From Opitutia bacterium UBA7374 (GTDB lineage Bacteria; Verrucomicrobiota; Verrucomicrobiia; Opitutales; Coraliomargaritaceae): 8,945 nucleotides of DNA. The stretch spans positions 18,773 to 27,717 of the forward strand of contig DKOA01000071.1 of the NCBI GenBank assembly GCA_002469895.1, given 5' to 3'. How positions within the stretch are numbered: position 1 is the stretch's first letter; every line of letters starts with the position of its first letter. Positions 1 to 6,578 of the stretch are shown here, piece by piece. The notes under the pieces are model-generated. The model had not been told where the DNA came from, did not search any database, and saw only the letters and a list, made by a program, of their open reading frames with translations. Made by a program: the position numbers and the translations under genes.

Positions 1-2
1 TT

Positions 3-875
3 CTATTTTCTGAATGCGCGTACGCGGCCTAATGACAGAATAATCAAGGCGACGCATCCCAGTAGCATGGAGTACGTTTCCGGTTCTGGGATTTCCGAAG
101 CCCTTAAGATAAAGGCATCTACATCGAAAAGGCCGAAATTACCTGCTTCCTGAACGCCGCTAGATTTGAAGTAATCGTAGAGATCGCTCGAGTAAGCACT
201 TGCCTGAGTCAATGTCGCTACAATGGTTGCGACGGTTGTCGAAGTATCCAAATTGACTAGATCGGCAGTTGCTGAAAATTCATTAATGGTTGCCGATTTG
301 GTCAGGGTAAACGTGATTCTCAGATTATCGGTCTGGTCAGTTGCATCCGTGTTGTCATCCCCAATCGACTCATAGGAAATATTCGTTGAGCTGAATCCGC
401 CGCCTGCTATGAAGAATTGGTAGTTGGTCGATCCGGCCTGTCCGCTTGTTTTTTGTATTCCGGAATACATTATATTTGCGTTAGCTGTCGATGAGGTGGA
501 AAAACCGGCCGACCCCATGAAGATAGTTGAGCCTGCTGTGGGATCCGTACTGGGCAGGCCTTGGAATTTGAAATCCAATGAAGTCGTCCAGGTGGCACCG
601 GCGTTAAAACTCGAACCTTCACCAGTCGTATAGTAGGCGGTGGCTCCACTAGCAGTTGGGTTGCGGCGGACGGTTCCAAAACCCGATGTTTCTTGACCAC
701 TTGGTAAGAAGAGGCCCCCGGAGTTGGATTCATTGAAATTCGCTGAATTGTTTAGCCCTCCACTAGTGTAGCCTTCATTTCCAGTAAAATTTGTGCTGAA
801 ATTCGTATCGGCAAAGCTCGTTGTGGCTGCAACCAAAAGGGTAAAAAAGGAGATGGAATAGCGGTATGGATTCAT
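3..875 (-). CDS. PEP-CTERM sorting domain protein, secreted, otherwise uncharacterised
   Basis: This is a 290-residue exported protein of unknown function. The N-terminus is a signal peptide: Arg5, a hydrophobic stretch at about residues 8-17, and a likely cleavage after Ala22 (SFA|DTN). The C-terminus (262-290) is a typical PEP-CTERM tail: the motif IPEPETY with Pro-Glu-Pro at 263-265, a single hydrophobic span at about 268-283, and a basic end (GRVRAFRK). In known systems an exosortase recognises this tail, cleaves it and releases or anchors the protein at the outer surface. The body (about 23-260) is rich in Ser, Thr, Gly and Asn with alternating beta-like segments and almost no Cys. It may be a jelly-roll or lectin-like domain, but I recognise no catalytic motif. 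The stop codon is at 3-5, so the gene is complete. The ATG has no Shine-Dalgarno sequence before it. It is more AT-rich than the repair genes nearby. No exosortase gene lies in the window. PEP-CTERM assignment is firm; the function of the body is unknown. Confidence 0.9.
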   Translation of the reverse strand: MNPYRYSISFFTLLVAATTSFADTNFSTNFTGNEGYTSGGLNNSANFNESNSGGLFLPSGQETSGFGTVRRNPTASGATAYYTTGEGSSFNAGATWTTSLDFKFQGLPSTDPTAGSTIFMGSAGFSTSSTANANIMYSGIQKTSGQAGSTNYQFFIAGGGFSSTNISYESIGDDNTDATDQTDNLRITFTLTKSATINEFSATADLVNLDTSTTVATIVATLTQASAYSSDLYDYFKSSGVQEAGNFGLFDVDAFILRASEIPEPETYSMLLGCVALIILSLGRVRAFRK

Positions 876-970
876 AGCGGAATGATTTTAGATATTGGAA
901 AGGCGAGAGGCCATATGAGGAATTTCACGTGTAAAGTAAGTTTAATGACTTATTATTTCAAGTAAAACAA

Positions 971-994
971 CCTATATTATAATAAATTATATTA
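971..994 (-). promoter_or_regulatory. AT-rich patch with two minus-strand TATAAT hexamers, candidate promoter of the PEP-CTERM gene
   Basis: On the minus strand the perfect -10 hexamer TATAAT occurs twice, at 986-991 and 976-981, exactly ten bases apart. Everything from 971 to 994 except the first two bases is A or T. Transcription from either would give a leader of roughly 95 bases before the ATG at 875. No good TTGACA-like -35 element sits at the right distance from either hexamer, so the hexamers could be chance products of the base composition. A second, weaker candidate lies closer to the gene: a minus-strand TTGAAA near 957-962 followed 17 bases later by TACTTT. Confidence 0.3.
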
Positions 995-1059
995 CGGTGA
1001 GTGGGTTTTGCTGACTACTGATGTATTTTGCCGCTTCACATGGCTCCTTTCCTCGGCAG

Positions 1060-1092
1060 ATTCCATCCGCACCGAGCTAAGACTGGATGAAT
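1060..1092. repeat. Imperfect inverted repeat in the gene-free spacer
   Basis: The arms ATTCCATCC (1060-1068) and GGATGAAT (1085-1092) pair over eight positions with one bulged C and leave a 16-base loop. A shorter alternative pairing (CTCGG with CCGAG, 1052-1076) overlaps it. Neither strand has a T-run after the stem, so it is not a standard intrinsic terminator. Its role is unknown; it could be a small structured element downstream of the DUF445 gene or chance. Confidence 0.3.
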
Positions 1093-1217
1093 TGCGATAT
1101 AAATTAGGCGGATTCTTTACTGAAAACGGTCGATTATGAGTGAGTTCATTTCCCGAGTTCCGGTAGAAAATGGATCCACTTGAATCCGTACCCCGTCTAG
1201 ACAGATGATTTTCGCTG

Positions 1218-1841
1218 CTAGAGGGCGACGACTCCAAAGGCGATGAGCAGGCCCACCTGTGCGCAGCCGACGAGGAAGCCGAGGACGGCACCGAGTCGCT
1301 CAATTGTGCGAAACTCCTTGCGGGCGACTTCGTTGACGATGTCTTCGAGTCGCTGGAGGTCGAAGGCCACAATATTGGTTTCGATCATTTCTTTGAGGTC
1401 GACCGATTTTTCAAATTCAGTTGCTACTTTTTCCATCAGTGGTGCCGCTTCCTCCTTGATCGATTCAGCGGCGATGACTTCAAACTTTGCCAACGTGCCC
1501 TCGTTGATAAATCCCCCGAGTAGGGGAATGGCTTGCAACTGTGGACCGATCCGTTGCCAGACGAGAGTATGGGCGGCCTTCTCCAGATGCGGGCCGAGGT
1601 CAATTTTCCGAATCTCGTTGAGGATGCCGTGCTGCTGGAGGATCTCGCGTTCAATGATCTCAGCGGTCTGTGCGGCGAGTTGGGCCTGTCGGCGGGGGAT
1701 CAGTCCTTGCCAGTGAAAGAAGAGCAGGTGGATGGGCTTACGTGGATGAAAGAGCATCTGGATCGCGACCCAGTTGGTCAGCCAACCGATGGCGGCAGTT
1801 ATGAGGGGCGTAGCGAGAAGGATTACGGTGGTTGCGGGCAT
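1218..1841 (-). CDS. DUF445 family membrane protein
   Basis: This is a 207-residue protein of the DUF445 family, whose biochemical role is not established. The family signature is clear at the N-terminus: a membrane segment at about residues 5-20 runs into GWLTNWVAIQMLFHP (19-33), followed by the HWQGLIPRRQAQLA segment. The middle (about 55-180) is helical and charged with regular hydrophobic spacing, as expected for a soluble helical domain. The C-terminus repeats the family ending: VARKEFRTIERLGAVLGFLVG, leading into a second membrane span at about 184-206. The two spans at the ends suggest a hairpin-like topology with the helical part on one side of the membrane. Longer relatives of nearly twice this length exist; this is a compact version with both ends intact. 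The start at 1841 is fixed by the conserved N-terminus, but no Shine-Dalgarno sequence precedes it. It diverges from the exonuclease gene and is probably transcribed alone. Confidence 0.85.
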   Translation of the reverse strand: MPATTVILLATPLITAAIGWLTNWVAIQMLFHPRKPIHLLFFHWQGLIPRRQAQLAAQTAEIIEREILQQHGILNEIRKIDLGPHLEKAAHTLVWQRIGPQLQAIPLLGGFINEGTLAKFEVIAAESIKEEAAPLMEKVATEFEKSVDLKEMIETNIVAFDLQRLEDIVNEVARKEFRTIERLGAVLGFLVGCAQVGLLIAFGVVAL

Positions 1842-1855
1842 GGCAAAGTGGTTGG

Positions 1856-1872
1856 GCGGGGTTGCATCCCGC
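1856..1872. repeat. Perfect inverted repeat GCGGG-N7-CCCGC in the divergent DUF445/exonuclease spacer
   Basis: Five-base arms (1856-1860 and 1868-1872) flank a seven-base centre (GTTGCAT). It sits 15 bases upstream of the DUF445 start and 26 bases upstream of the exonuclease start, inside a spacer of only 57 bases that must hold or adjoin both promoters. It could be an operator or a 5' leader hairpin. The short arms mean chance is possible. Confidence 0.3.
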
Positions 1873-1881
1873 AGGTCAACG

Positions 1882-1898
1882 CCTAGCCTCTGCTTAGG
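1882..1898 (+). promoter_or_regulatory. Hairpin abutting the exonuclease start codon
   Basis: CCTAGC (1882-1887) can pair with GCTTAGG (1892-1898) over six base pairs with one bulged T and a four-base loop (CTCT). The 3' arm ends on the base directly before the ATG at 1899 and includes the only purine-rich AGG that could resemble a Shine-Dalgarno element, which is in any case too close to the start. If it forms in the mRNA it would hide the initiation region and lower translation. This is a reading of the sequence only. Confidence 0.3.
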
Positions 1899-2942
1899 AT
1901 GCCACTGTCGTCAATAACAAGCCCACTGGTTCGGCCAACAGAGCACGGACTCTACTGTGCCGCAGGGGACTTTTTTATCGATCCCTGGCGCAAGGTCGAT
2001 CGGGCGGTCGTCACCCATGCCCACAGTGACCATGCCCGACCGGGGATGGAGGCTTACCTTTGCGCGAATAGCGGAGCGGGCGTCTTGCGCGAGCGGGTGG
2101 GGGAGTCGGCGGCGATTGAGGGGCTGGCTTTTGGTGAAACGCGGAAGATGGGCGGTGTCACGGTTTCATTGCATCCGGCAGGTCACTTGCTCGGGTCCGC
2201 TCAAGTGCGGTTGGAGCATAAGGGGGAAGTTTGGGTGATTACGGGAGACTATAAGCGGGATGCGGACACTTCCTGCGAAGCTTTTCAGCCGGTGCCCTGC
2301 CATACGATTATTACCGAATCGACTTTCGGGCTGCCGGTCTATCGCTGGCCGACCTCGGCTCAGGTCTTTCAGCAGATCAATGACTGGTGGCGGGAAAACC
2401 AACGCGAGGGGCGTACCAGTGTTTTGTATGCCTACGCTTTAGGAAAGGCCCAACGGGTCTTGTGCGGTCTCGATCCTTCAATCGGGCCGATTGGTGTACA
2501 CGGTGCAGTCGATCGTATGTTGCCGCATTATCGTGCAGCGGGGCGCCCGATCCCGCCGACTGTCCGCGCAGTTCGCGATACGAAGGAGCGATTGCGCGGT
2601 GCGGGCTTGATCGTCGCTCCGGGATCGGCCCGCAATACGCCCTGGTTGCGTCAGTTTGCTCCGCACTCGCAGGCTTTTGCCTCGGGTTGGATGGCGGTGC
2701 GGGGCGGCCGGCGAAGAATGGCTTTGGACCGCGGTTTCGTTCTTTCCGATCATGTCGATTGGAACGGCATCCTTCAAACCGTGGAAGATTGCGGAGCCGA
2801 GCGGGTCGGGGTGACGCACGGCTATGCCGGGCCACTGATGCGTTGGCTGCGCGAGGAAAAAGGTCTGGAAGCGTATGAAGTGCCGACGCGCTTTGTCGGT
2901 GAACCGGCAGAGGAGTCCGGAGATTCGGCCGAGGAAGAATGA
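1899..2942 (+). CDS. Ligase-associated DNA exonuclease (metallo-beta-lactamase fold)
   Basis: This 347-residue cytoplasmic enzyme belongs to the metallo-beta-lactamase/beta-CASP-like nucleases found beside bacterial ATP-dependent DNA ligases, often mis-annotated as mRNA 3'-end processing factors. The metal-binding motifs appear in order: THAHSDHARPG (His40, His42, Asp44, His45), HPAGHLLGSAQV (His96), TGDYKRDADTS (Asp117), TESTFGLPVYRWP (Glu140), LSDHVDW (His285) and a late THGYAG (His307). The N-terminus has the family segment TEHGLYCAAGDFFIDPW. The last 15 residues are an acidic tail (EEE ending) and probably flexible. Length fits the family. It is expected to act on DNA ends to prepare them for sealing. 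The gene ends 18 bases before the ligase start, so the two form an operon. The ATG is preceded by an AGG that directly abuts it and lies in a possible hairpin, so translation initiation may be weak. Ligase-associated assignment is strong because of both motifs and neighbour. Confidence 0.93.
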   Translation: MPLSSITSPLVRPTEHGLYCAAGDFFIDPWRKVDRAVVTHAHSDHARPGMEAYLCANSGAGVLRERVGESAAIEGLAFGETRKMGGVTVSLHPAGHLLGSAQVRLEHKGEVWVITGDYKRDADTSCEAFQPVPCHTIITESTFGLPVYRWPTSAQVFQQINDWWRENQREGRTSVLYAYALGKAQRVLCGLDPSIGPIGVHGAVDRMLPHYRAAGRPIPPTVRAVRDTKERLRGAGLIVAPGSARNTPWLRQFAPHSQAFASGWMAVRGGRRRMALDRGFVLSDHVDWNGILQTVEDCGAERVGVTHGYAGPLMRWLREEKGLEAYEVPTRFVGEPAEESGDSAEEE

Positions 2943-2960
2943 GAAGAGAGACCCGCTACG

Positions 2961-4580
2961 ATGCAGCAATTTACCGATTTGTATTTTGAGCTGGATGCTT
3001 CGAACCGCACGACTGCAAAGCTGGCCGCTTTACGGAGCTACTTTGGTGCGGCTCCGGATGCGGATGCCGCATGGGCGGTGTATTTTTTGATCGGTGGTCG
3101 TTTGAAGCGAACCGTTGCTTCCAAAGAATTTCGCGAGTGGGCGGGCCGTGCTTGTGGCTATCCTGAGTGGATGGTCGAAGAGTGCTACGATCATGTCGGG
3201 GATCTGGCAGAGACGCTGGCACTTTTATTGGGGAACCGCCGGACGCCGGACAGTGCCCCGGAGGCAGCATCCATTTCTTTGGGAGACTTCGTCGAGCAGC
3301 GTATCCTGCCGCTGCGTGAAATGGAAGCCGACGACAAAGAGGCGGCGCTCTGCGGCTTTTGGTCGAGTCTGGATGCACGGCAATGTCTGGTCTTAAACAA
3401 GCTCATTACCGGGGGCTTTCGGGTGGGGGTCAGTCGCACGCTGGTGACGAGAGCGTTGGCGGAAGTAGCGGGGGTGGAGGTTGCAGTCATGGCGCACCGT
3501 TTAATGGGTGACTGGCAACCCAGCGCGGCGAACTATCGCTCCCTGCTTTTATCTGCCGATGCCGGGTCGGAAGATCCGGCACGGCCTTACCCGTTTTGTC
3601 TGGCTTATCCATTGGAGGCCTCGGCGGCGGGGCCGGGCGATTTGCTTGGATCTGTTGAGGACTGGCAGATTGAGTGGAAGTGGGATGGGATCCGTGCGCA
3701 ATTGATCAAGCGTGGAGCGGAAGTTTTACTCTGGTCGCGTGGGGAGGAAATGATTGGCGAGGCCTTTCCGGAGATCGTTGAGACCGCAGCCCGCTGGGAC
3801 GGGGATGCGGTGCTGGACGGCGAGATACTGGTCTGGGATAACGAGGCGGATAAACCCGGGAGTTTCGCGCAGTTGCAGCGGCGCTTGGGTCGCAAGCGTG
3901 CCGGGCCAAAGTTGCGCCGTGAAGTGCCGGTGGTCTTCATGGCCTACGATTGTATGGAGTTGGCGGGTTCGGATTGCCGTAGGGAAAGCACGGCGGAGCG
4001 GAGGCAGCATCTGGAGGGTTTTTGCAGGCGAAACGGCAGTGCCCTGTTGCGCTCTTCCCCCCTAGTGGAGTGCCCGGATTGGACGAGCCTGGTGGAGGTC
4101 CGAACAACTTCCCGGGAGCGTCGGGTCGAGGGCTTGATGCTCAAGCGAAGGAGCGCACCGTATGGGGCGGGTCGTAAAAAAGGAGACTGGTGGAAGTGGA
4201 AGGTAGAACCGTACTCGGTCGATGCCGTACTGGTCTACGCCCAACAGGGGCATGGACGGCGTGCCGGTCTCTACACCGATTATACCTTCTCAGTTTGGGA
4301 CGGGGAGGCGCTGGTCCCCTTTGCCAAAGCGTATTCCGGTTTGAGCGATAGCGAGATTCGTCGGGTGGATCGCTGGATTCGTCAACACACCCGGGAGAAG
4401 CACGGCCCCGTGCGGGTCGTCGATCCGGAACTGGTCTTCGAGATTGCTTTCGAAGGCATCGGGGAATCGAAGCGCCACAAGTCCGGCATCGCTGTACGGT
4501 TTCCCCGCATCTCGCGGTGGCGGGAGGATAAACCGGCGAGCGAAGCCGATTCTCTGGAGACGATACGCGCCTTACTGTGA
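2961..4580 (+). CDS. ATP-dependent DNA ligase (ligase/exonuclease cluster type)
   Basis: This 539-residue enzyme seals DNA nicks through a covalent lysyl-AMP intermediate. Domains in order: a helical N-terminal DNA-binding domain (about 1-200), the nucleotidyltransferase domain (about 215-405) and an OB-fold domain (about 410-530). Catalytic motifs are intact: motif I EWKWDG with nucleophile Lys240, motif III DGEILVW at 286-292, motif IIIa FMAYDCME, motif IV EGLMLKR at 390-396, motif V WWKWKVEP at 410-417 with Lys412 and Lys414, and motif VI RFPRISRWREDKP from Arg513. No LigD-type polymerase or phosphoesterase domains are fused to it. A weak purine-rich GAGAG lies ten bases before the ATG. 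It is co-transcribed with the exonuclease upstream. In other bacteria this ligase type sits in a four-gene repair cluster with an Lhr-type helicase and a PdeM-type phosphoesterase; here neither follows, and the gene converges on ilvB 16 bases later. This is not the essential NAD-dependent replicative ligase LigA. Confidence 0.96.
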   Translation: MQQFTDLYFELDASNRTTAKLAALRSYFGAAPDADAAWAVYFLIGGRLKRTVASKEFREWAGRACGYPEWMVEECYDHVGDLAETLALLLGNRRTPDSAPEAASISLGDFVEQRILPLREMEADDKEAALCGFWSSLDARQCLVLNKLITGGFRVGVSRTLVTRALAEVAGVEVAVMAHRLMGDWQPSAANYRSLLLSADAGSEDPARPYPFCLAYPLEASAAGPGDLLGSVEDWQIEWKWDGIRAQLIKRGAEVLLWSRGEEMIGEAFPEIVETAARWDGDAVLDGEILVWDNEADKPGSFAQLQRRLGRKRAGPKLRREVPVVFMAYDCMELAGSDCRRESTAERRQHLEGFCRRNGSALLRSSPLVECPDWTSLVEVRTTSRERRVEGLMLKRRSAPYGAGRKKGDWWKWKVEPYSVDAVLVYAQQGHGRRAGLYTDYTFSVWDGEALVPFAKAYSGLSDSEIRRVDRWIRQHTREKHGPVRVVDPELVFEIAFEGIGESKRHKSGIAVRFPRISRWREDKPASEADSLETIRALL

Positions 4581-4586
4581 ACTCCG

Positions 4587-4609
4587 CCCCGGCCGATTAA
4601 CTGCTGGGG
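4587..4609 (+). terminator. Possible hairpin at the ligase/ilvB convergent junction
   Basis: CCCCGGC (4587-4593) can pair with GCTGGGG (4603-4609) over seven positions including one G-U wobble, with a nine-base loop. It starts six bases after the ligase stop codon and its loop contains the ilvB stop codon on the other strand. No T-run follows it, and on the minus strand the wobble becomes an A-C mismatch, so it is better placed to stop ligase transcription than ilvB transcription. The 16-base intergenic gap leaves no room for a conventional terminator, so the transcripts may overlap. Confidence 0.25.
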
Positions 4610-6393
4610 GTGTCCGTAGAAAGGAGGATTTCCTTGGCCGAGAGCCCTTGTTTGATCATCGGCAAAACGTGTTCTGTGTAGGGCACGACTACCTCGAGTA
4701 CGTAGGGGCCGTCATGTTCAATCATTTCGCGGATGGCATCTCGTAAATCTTCACGCTTGATCACGCGGCGGCCGGCTACACCGAAGCCATCTGCGATCTT
4801 CACGAAGTCCGGGTAGAGCGCTTCGACATTGTCGGGTCCGCCAATGTTGTCCTTGTCGCAAAGGATGGTCTGCCCACGCACGCTATCATACATCAAGTCT
4901 TCCCACTGGACGACCATACCGAGGTGTTGGTTGTTCAGAATGATGCTCTTGGCGTTGATCTTCTCGATCTTCGCGGTGCCCAGTTCCTGCACGTTCATGA
5001 GGAAGCAACCATCGCCGTCGATGTTGATCACCAGCTTGTCCGGGCGAGCGACTTTAGCGCCGAGGGCGGCGGGAAGGCCGAAGCCCATCGTGCCGAGACC
5101 GAGTGAACTGATATAGGTTCTCGGCTCGCGAAACTTGAAATATTGGGCGGCCCACATCTGATGCTGTCCTACGCCCGTGGTGATAATCGCATCGCCCTTG
5201 GTTTCTTCGTAGAGGACTTCAACCGCTTCCTGTTGGGTGATGTGCTCACCTTTGTCGTAGGAGAATGGATGCTGTGTCTTCCACTCGTCGATGTTGGTCA
5301 TCCAGGCGGAGATATCAGGCTTGGTAAAATCTTTGCCCTTGGTCAGTTCAGAGAGACGACCGAGCGCATGCTTGATGTCAGAGTGGATCGGATAATCCAC
5401 CCGCTTGTTCTTGTTGTGCTCGGAGACGTCGATGTCGATGTGTACAATCGTCGCGTCGGGGGCAAACTTATCAATCTTGCCGGTAATGCGATCGTCGAAA
5501 CGGGCACCGGCACAAATCAGGAGGTCACTGTCGCAGACCGCCCAGTTACCGGCTACCGTGCCGTGCATACCGAACCAGTAGAGTGATTGGGGATGCTCTG
5601 CATCAAAGGCTCCGAGACCCATCAGAGTGGAGGCCACCGGCAGACCGGTGCGTTCGGCGAACTCGCGCAGTTCAAGGTGCGCGTCTCCGGAGATAATACC
5701 ACCACCGGTGTAGAGCACCGGGCGCTCGGCTTTTTCGATCAGTTTCAGAACCGGTATCAATGCATCATCACTTGCCTTGGGGTGCGTGACGTCTCCCAAG
5801 TAGCCGGGAAGGTCGATTGTACTTGGGAAAGTGGGTGCAAAAATGGCCTGCTGAACATCTTTAGGAATATCGATCACGACGGGGCCGGGTCGACCGGTGC
5901 CGGCGATATGAAACGCTTCTTTGATCACGCGGGGCAGGTCTTCCTTCTCCAGTACAAGATAAGAGTGCTTCACGATGGGAAGCGTCATGCCGTAGAAATC
6001 GGTTTCCTGAAAGGCAGCCTTGCCGATGAATTGCTGATAAACCTGACCAGTTATGGCAACCAGTGGTATACTGTCCATAAAAGCATCGGCAATGCAGGTT
6101 ACCAGATTGGTTGCTCCGGGGCCGGAGGTGGCCATGCAGACAGCCGGCTTGCCGGTTACCCGGGCGTGGCCATGGGCCATGAAGCCACCGCCCTGTTCAA
6201 AACGGGGCAGGATGGTACGGATTTGCTCGCTCTTCGTCAGTGCCTGGTGCAGCTCCAGCGAAGCCCCGCCAGGATAGGCGTACACCACGTCCACGCCCTC
6301 GCGTTCAAGCGCGGCGACCAATACATCGGCGCCCTTCATCTCTGGACCGACTGAGTCTTCCTGAGGAAATTCGATGGCTTCTTCTGTGTTCAT
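4597..6393 (-). CDS. ilvB: Acetolactate synthase, large (catalytic) subunit
   Basis: This 598-residue thiamine diphosphate enzyme condenses two pyruvates to 2-acetolactate, or pyruvate with 2-oxobutyrate, the first common step of valine, leucine and isoleucine synthesis. Three family domains are present. The N-terminal cofactor-activating domain has [12 protein letters not shown] and PRFEQGGG with the catalytic Glu66. The central domain follows. The C-terminal domain carries the Mg/ThDP motif GDG at 460-462, ending in Asn-Asn 487-488, and [11 protein letters not shown] with Trp497, a residue linked to 2-oxobutyrate preference and herbicide contact. [19 protein letters not shown] and KAAFQETD are also typical. 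Unusual are Phe65 where His usually precedes the catalytic Glu, and AHGHAR where AEGYAR is usual. The first 18 residues are acidic and poorly conserved. The start at 6393 gives the full family length but lacks a Shine-Dalgarno sequence. No ilvN or ilvC lies beside it. A related ThDP enzyme is possible, but the retained Glu and Trp favour acetolactate synthase. Confidence 0.93.
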   Translation of the reverse strand: MNTEEAIEFPQEDSVGPEMKGADVLVAALEREGVDVVYAYPGGASLELHQALTKSEQIRTILPRFEQGGGFMAHGHARVTGKPAVCMATSGPGATNLVTCIADAFMDSIPLVAITGQVYQQFIGKAAFQETDFYGMTLPIVKHSYLVLEKEDLPRVIKEAFHIAGTGRPGPVVIDIPKDVQQAIFAPTFPSTIDLPGYLGDVTHPKASDDALIPVLKLIEKAERPVLYTGGGIISGDAHLELREFAERTGLPVASTLMGLGAFDAEHPQSLYWFGMHGTVAGNWAVCDSDLLICAGARFDDRITGKIDKFAPDATIVHIDIDVSEHNKNKRVDYPIHSDIKHALGRLSELTKGKDFTKPDISAWMTNIDEWKTQHPFSYDKGEHITQQEAVEVLYEETKGDAIITTGVGQHQMWAAQYFKFREPRTYISSLGLGTMGFGLPAALGAKVARPDKLVINIDGDGCFLMNVQELGTAKIEKINAKSIILNNQHLGMVVQWEDLMYDSVRGQTILCDKDNIGGPDNVEALYPDFVKIADGFGVAGRRVIKREDLRDAIREMIEHDGPYVLEVVVPYTEHVLPMIKQGLSAKEILLSTDTPSS

Positions 6394-6420
6394 GATGGTG
6401 TACTATTTGGGTTATCTCAA

Positions 6421-6433
6421 CGTCGTCTCGACG
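6421..6433. repeat. Perfect inverted repeat CGTCG-TCT-CGACG upstream of ilvB
   Basis: Five-base perfect arms with a three-base centre, 27 bases upstream of the ilvB start codon in the divergent ilvB/YmdB spacer. It could form a tight hairpin at the 5' end of the ilvB mRNA or be half of an operator. I see no leader peptide rich in Ile, Leu or Val that would indicate transcription attenuation, and no recognisable T-box. Confidence 0.3.
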
Positions 6434-6578
6434 CGCGACAAATTAGAAGGGTAGGAAAAAGACAGTAAATCGCCTCAGAATCAAGCCTGTATCGATGATG
6501 CGAGAATGCTTTTTACGGGAAGTACAGACTGACTGGGAGCTTGCCCAAGGGAATCTTTCCTGCCATTTCTGCATCATC

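Larger units (their letters stand above)
876..1217. other. Gene-free spacer between the PEP-CTERM gene and the DUF445 gene
   Basis: These 342 bases contain no gene I can support. The part nearest the PEP-CTERM gene (about 876-995) is strongly AT-rich and probably holds that gene's promoter and a 5' leader. The part from about 1000 to 1217 has a more balanced composition and lies downstream of the DUF445 stop codon. It contains an imperfect inverted repeat at 1060-1092 (ATTCCATCC paired with GGATGAAT, one bulge, 16-base loop) without a T-run on either strand. A minus-strand open frame crosses this stretch, but it runs into the DUF445 gene in another frame and looks spurious. I see no RNA gene here. 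Confidence 0.6.

Noticed and set aside
1172..1187. GGATCCACTTGAATCC as an intrinsic terminator of DUF445
   Set aside because: The stem has only four pairs, too weak even though a short T-containing run follows it on the minus strand.
992..1372. 126-codon minus-strand open frame across the spacer and the 3' end of DUF445
   Set aside because: It overlaps the well-supported DUF445 C-terminus in another frame, is Ser-rich in the overlapping part and has no recognisable domain or start signal.
2377..2969. Several 150-163 codon frames on both strands over the exonuclease gene
   Set aside because: They are GC-rich shadows of the exonuclease frame, Arg/Pro/Ser-rich, with no conserved motif.
5143..6354. 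Long plus-strand open frames of 147 and 255 codons
   Set aside because: They are antisense to the highly conserved ilvB coding sequence and their products look like shadow translations.
6495..6578. 28-residue N-terminal extension of the YmdB-like protein from the ATG at 6495
   Set aside because: It matches no family sequence, is not a signal peptide, and the start at 6579 gives the standard family length.
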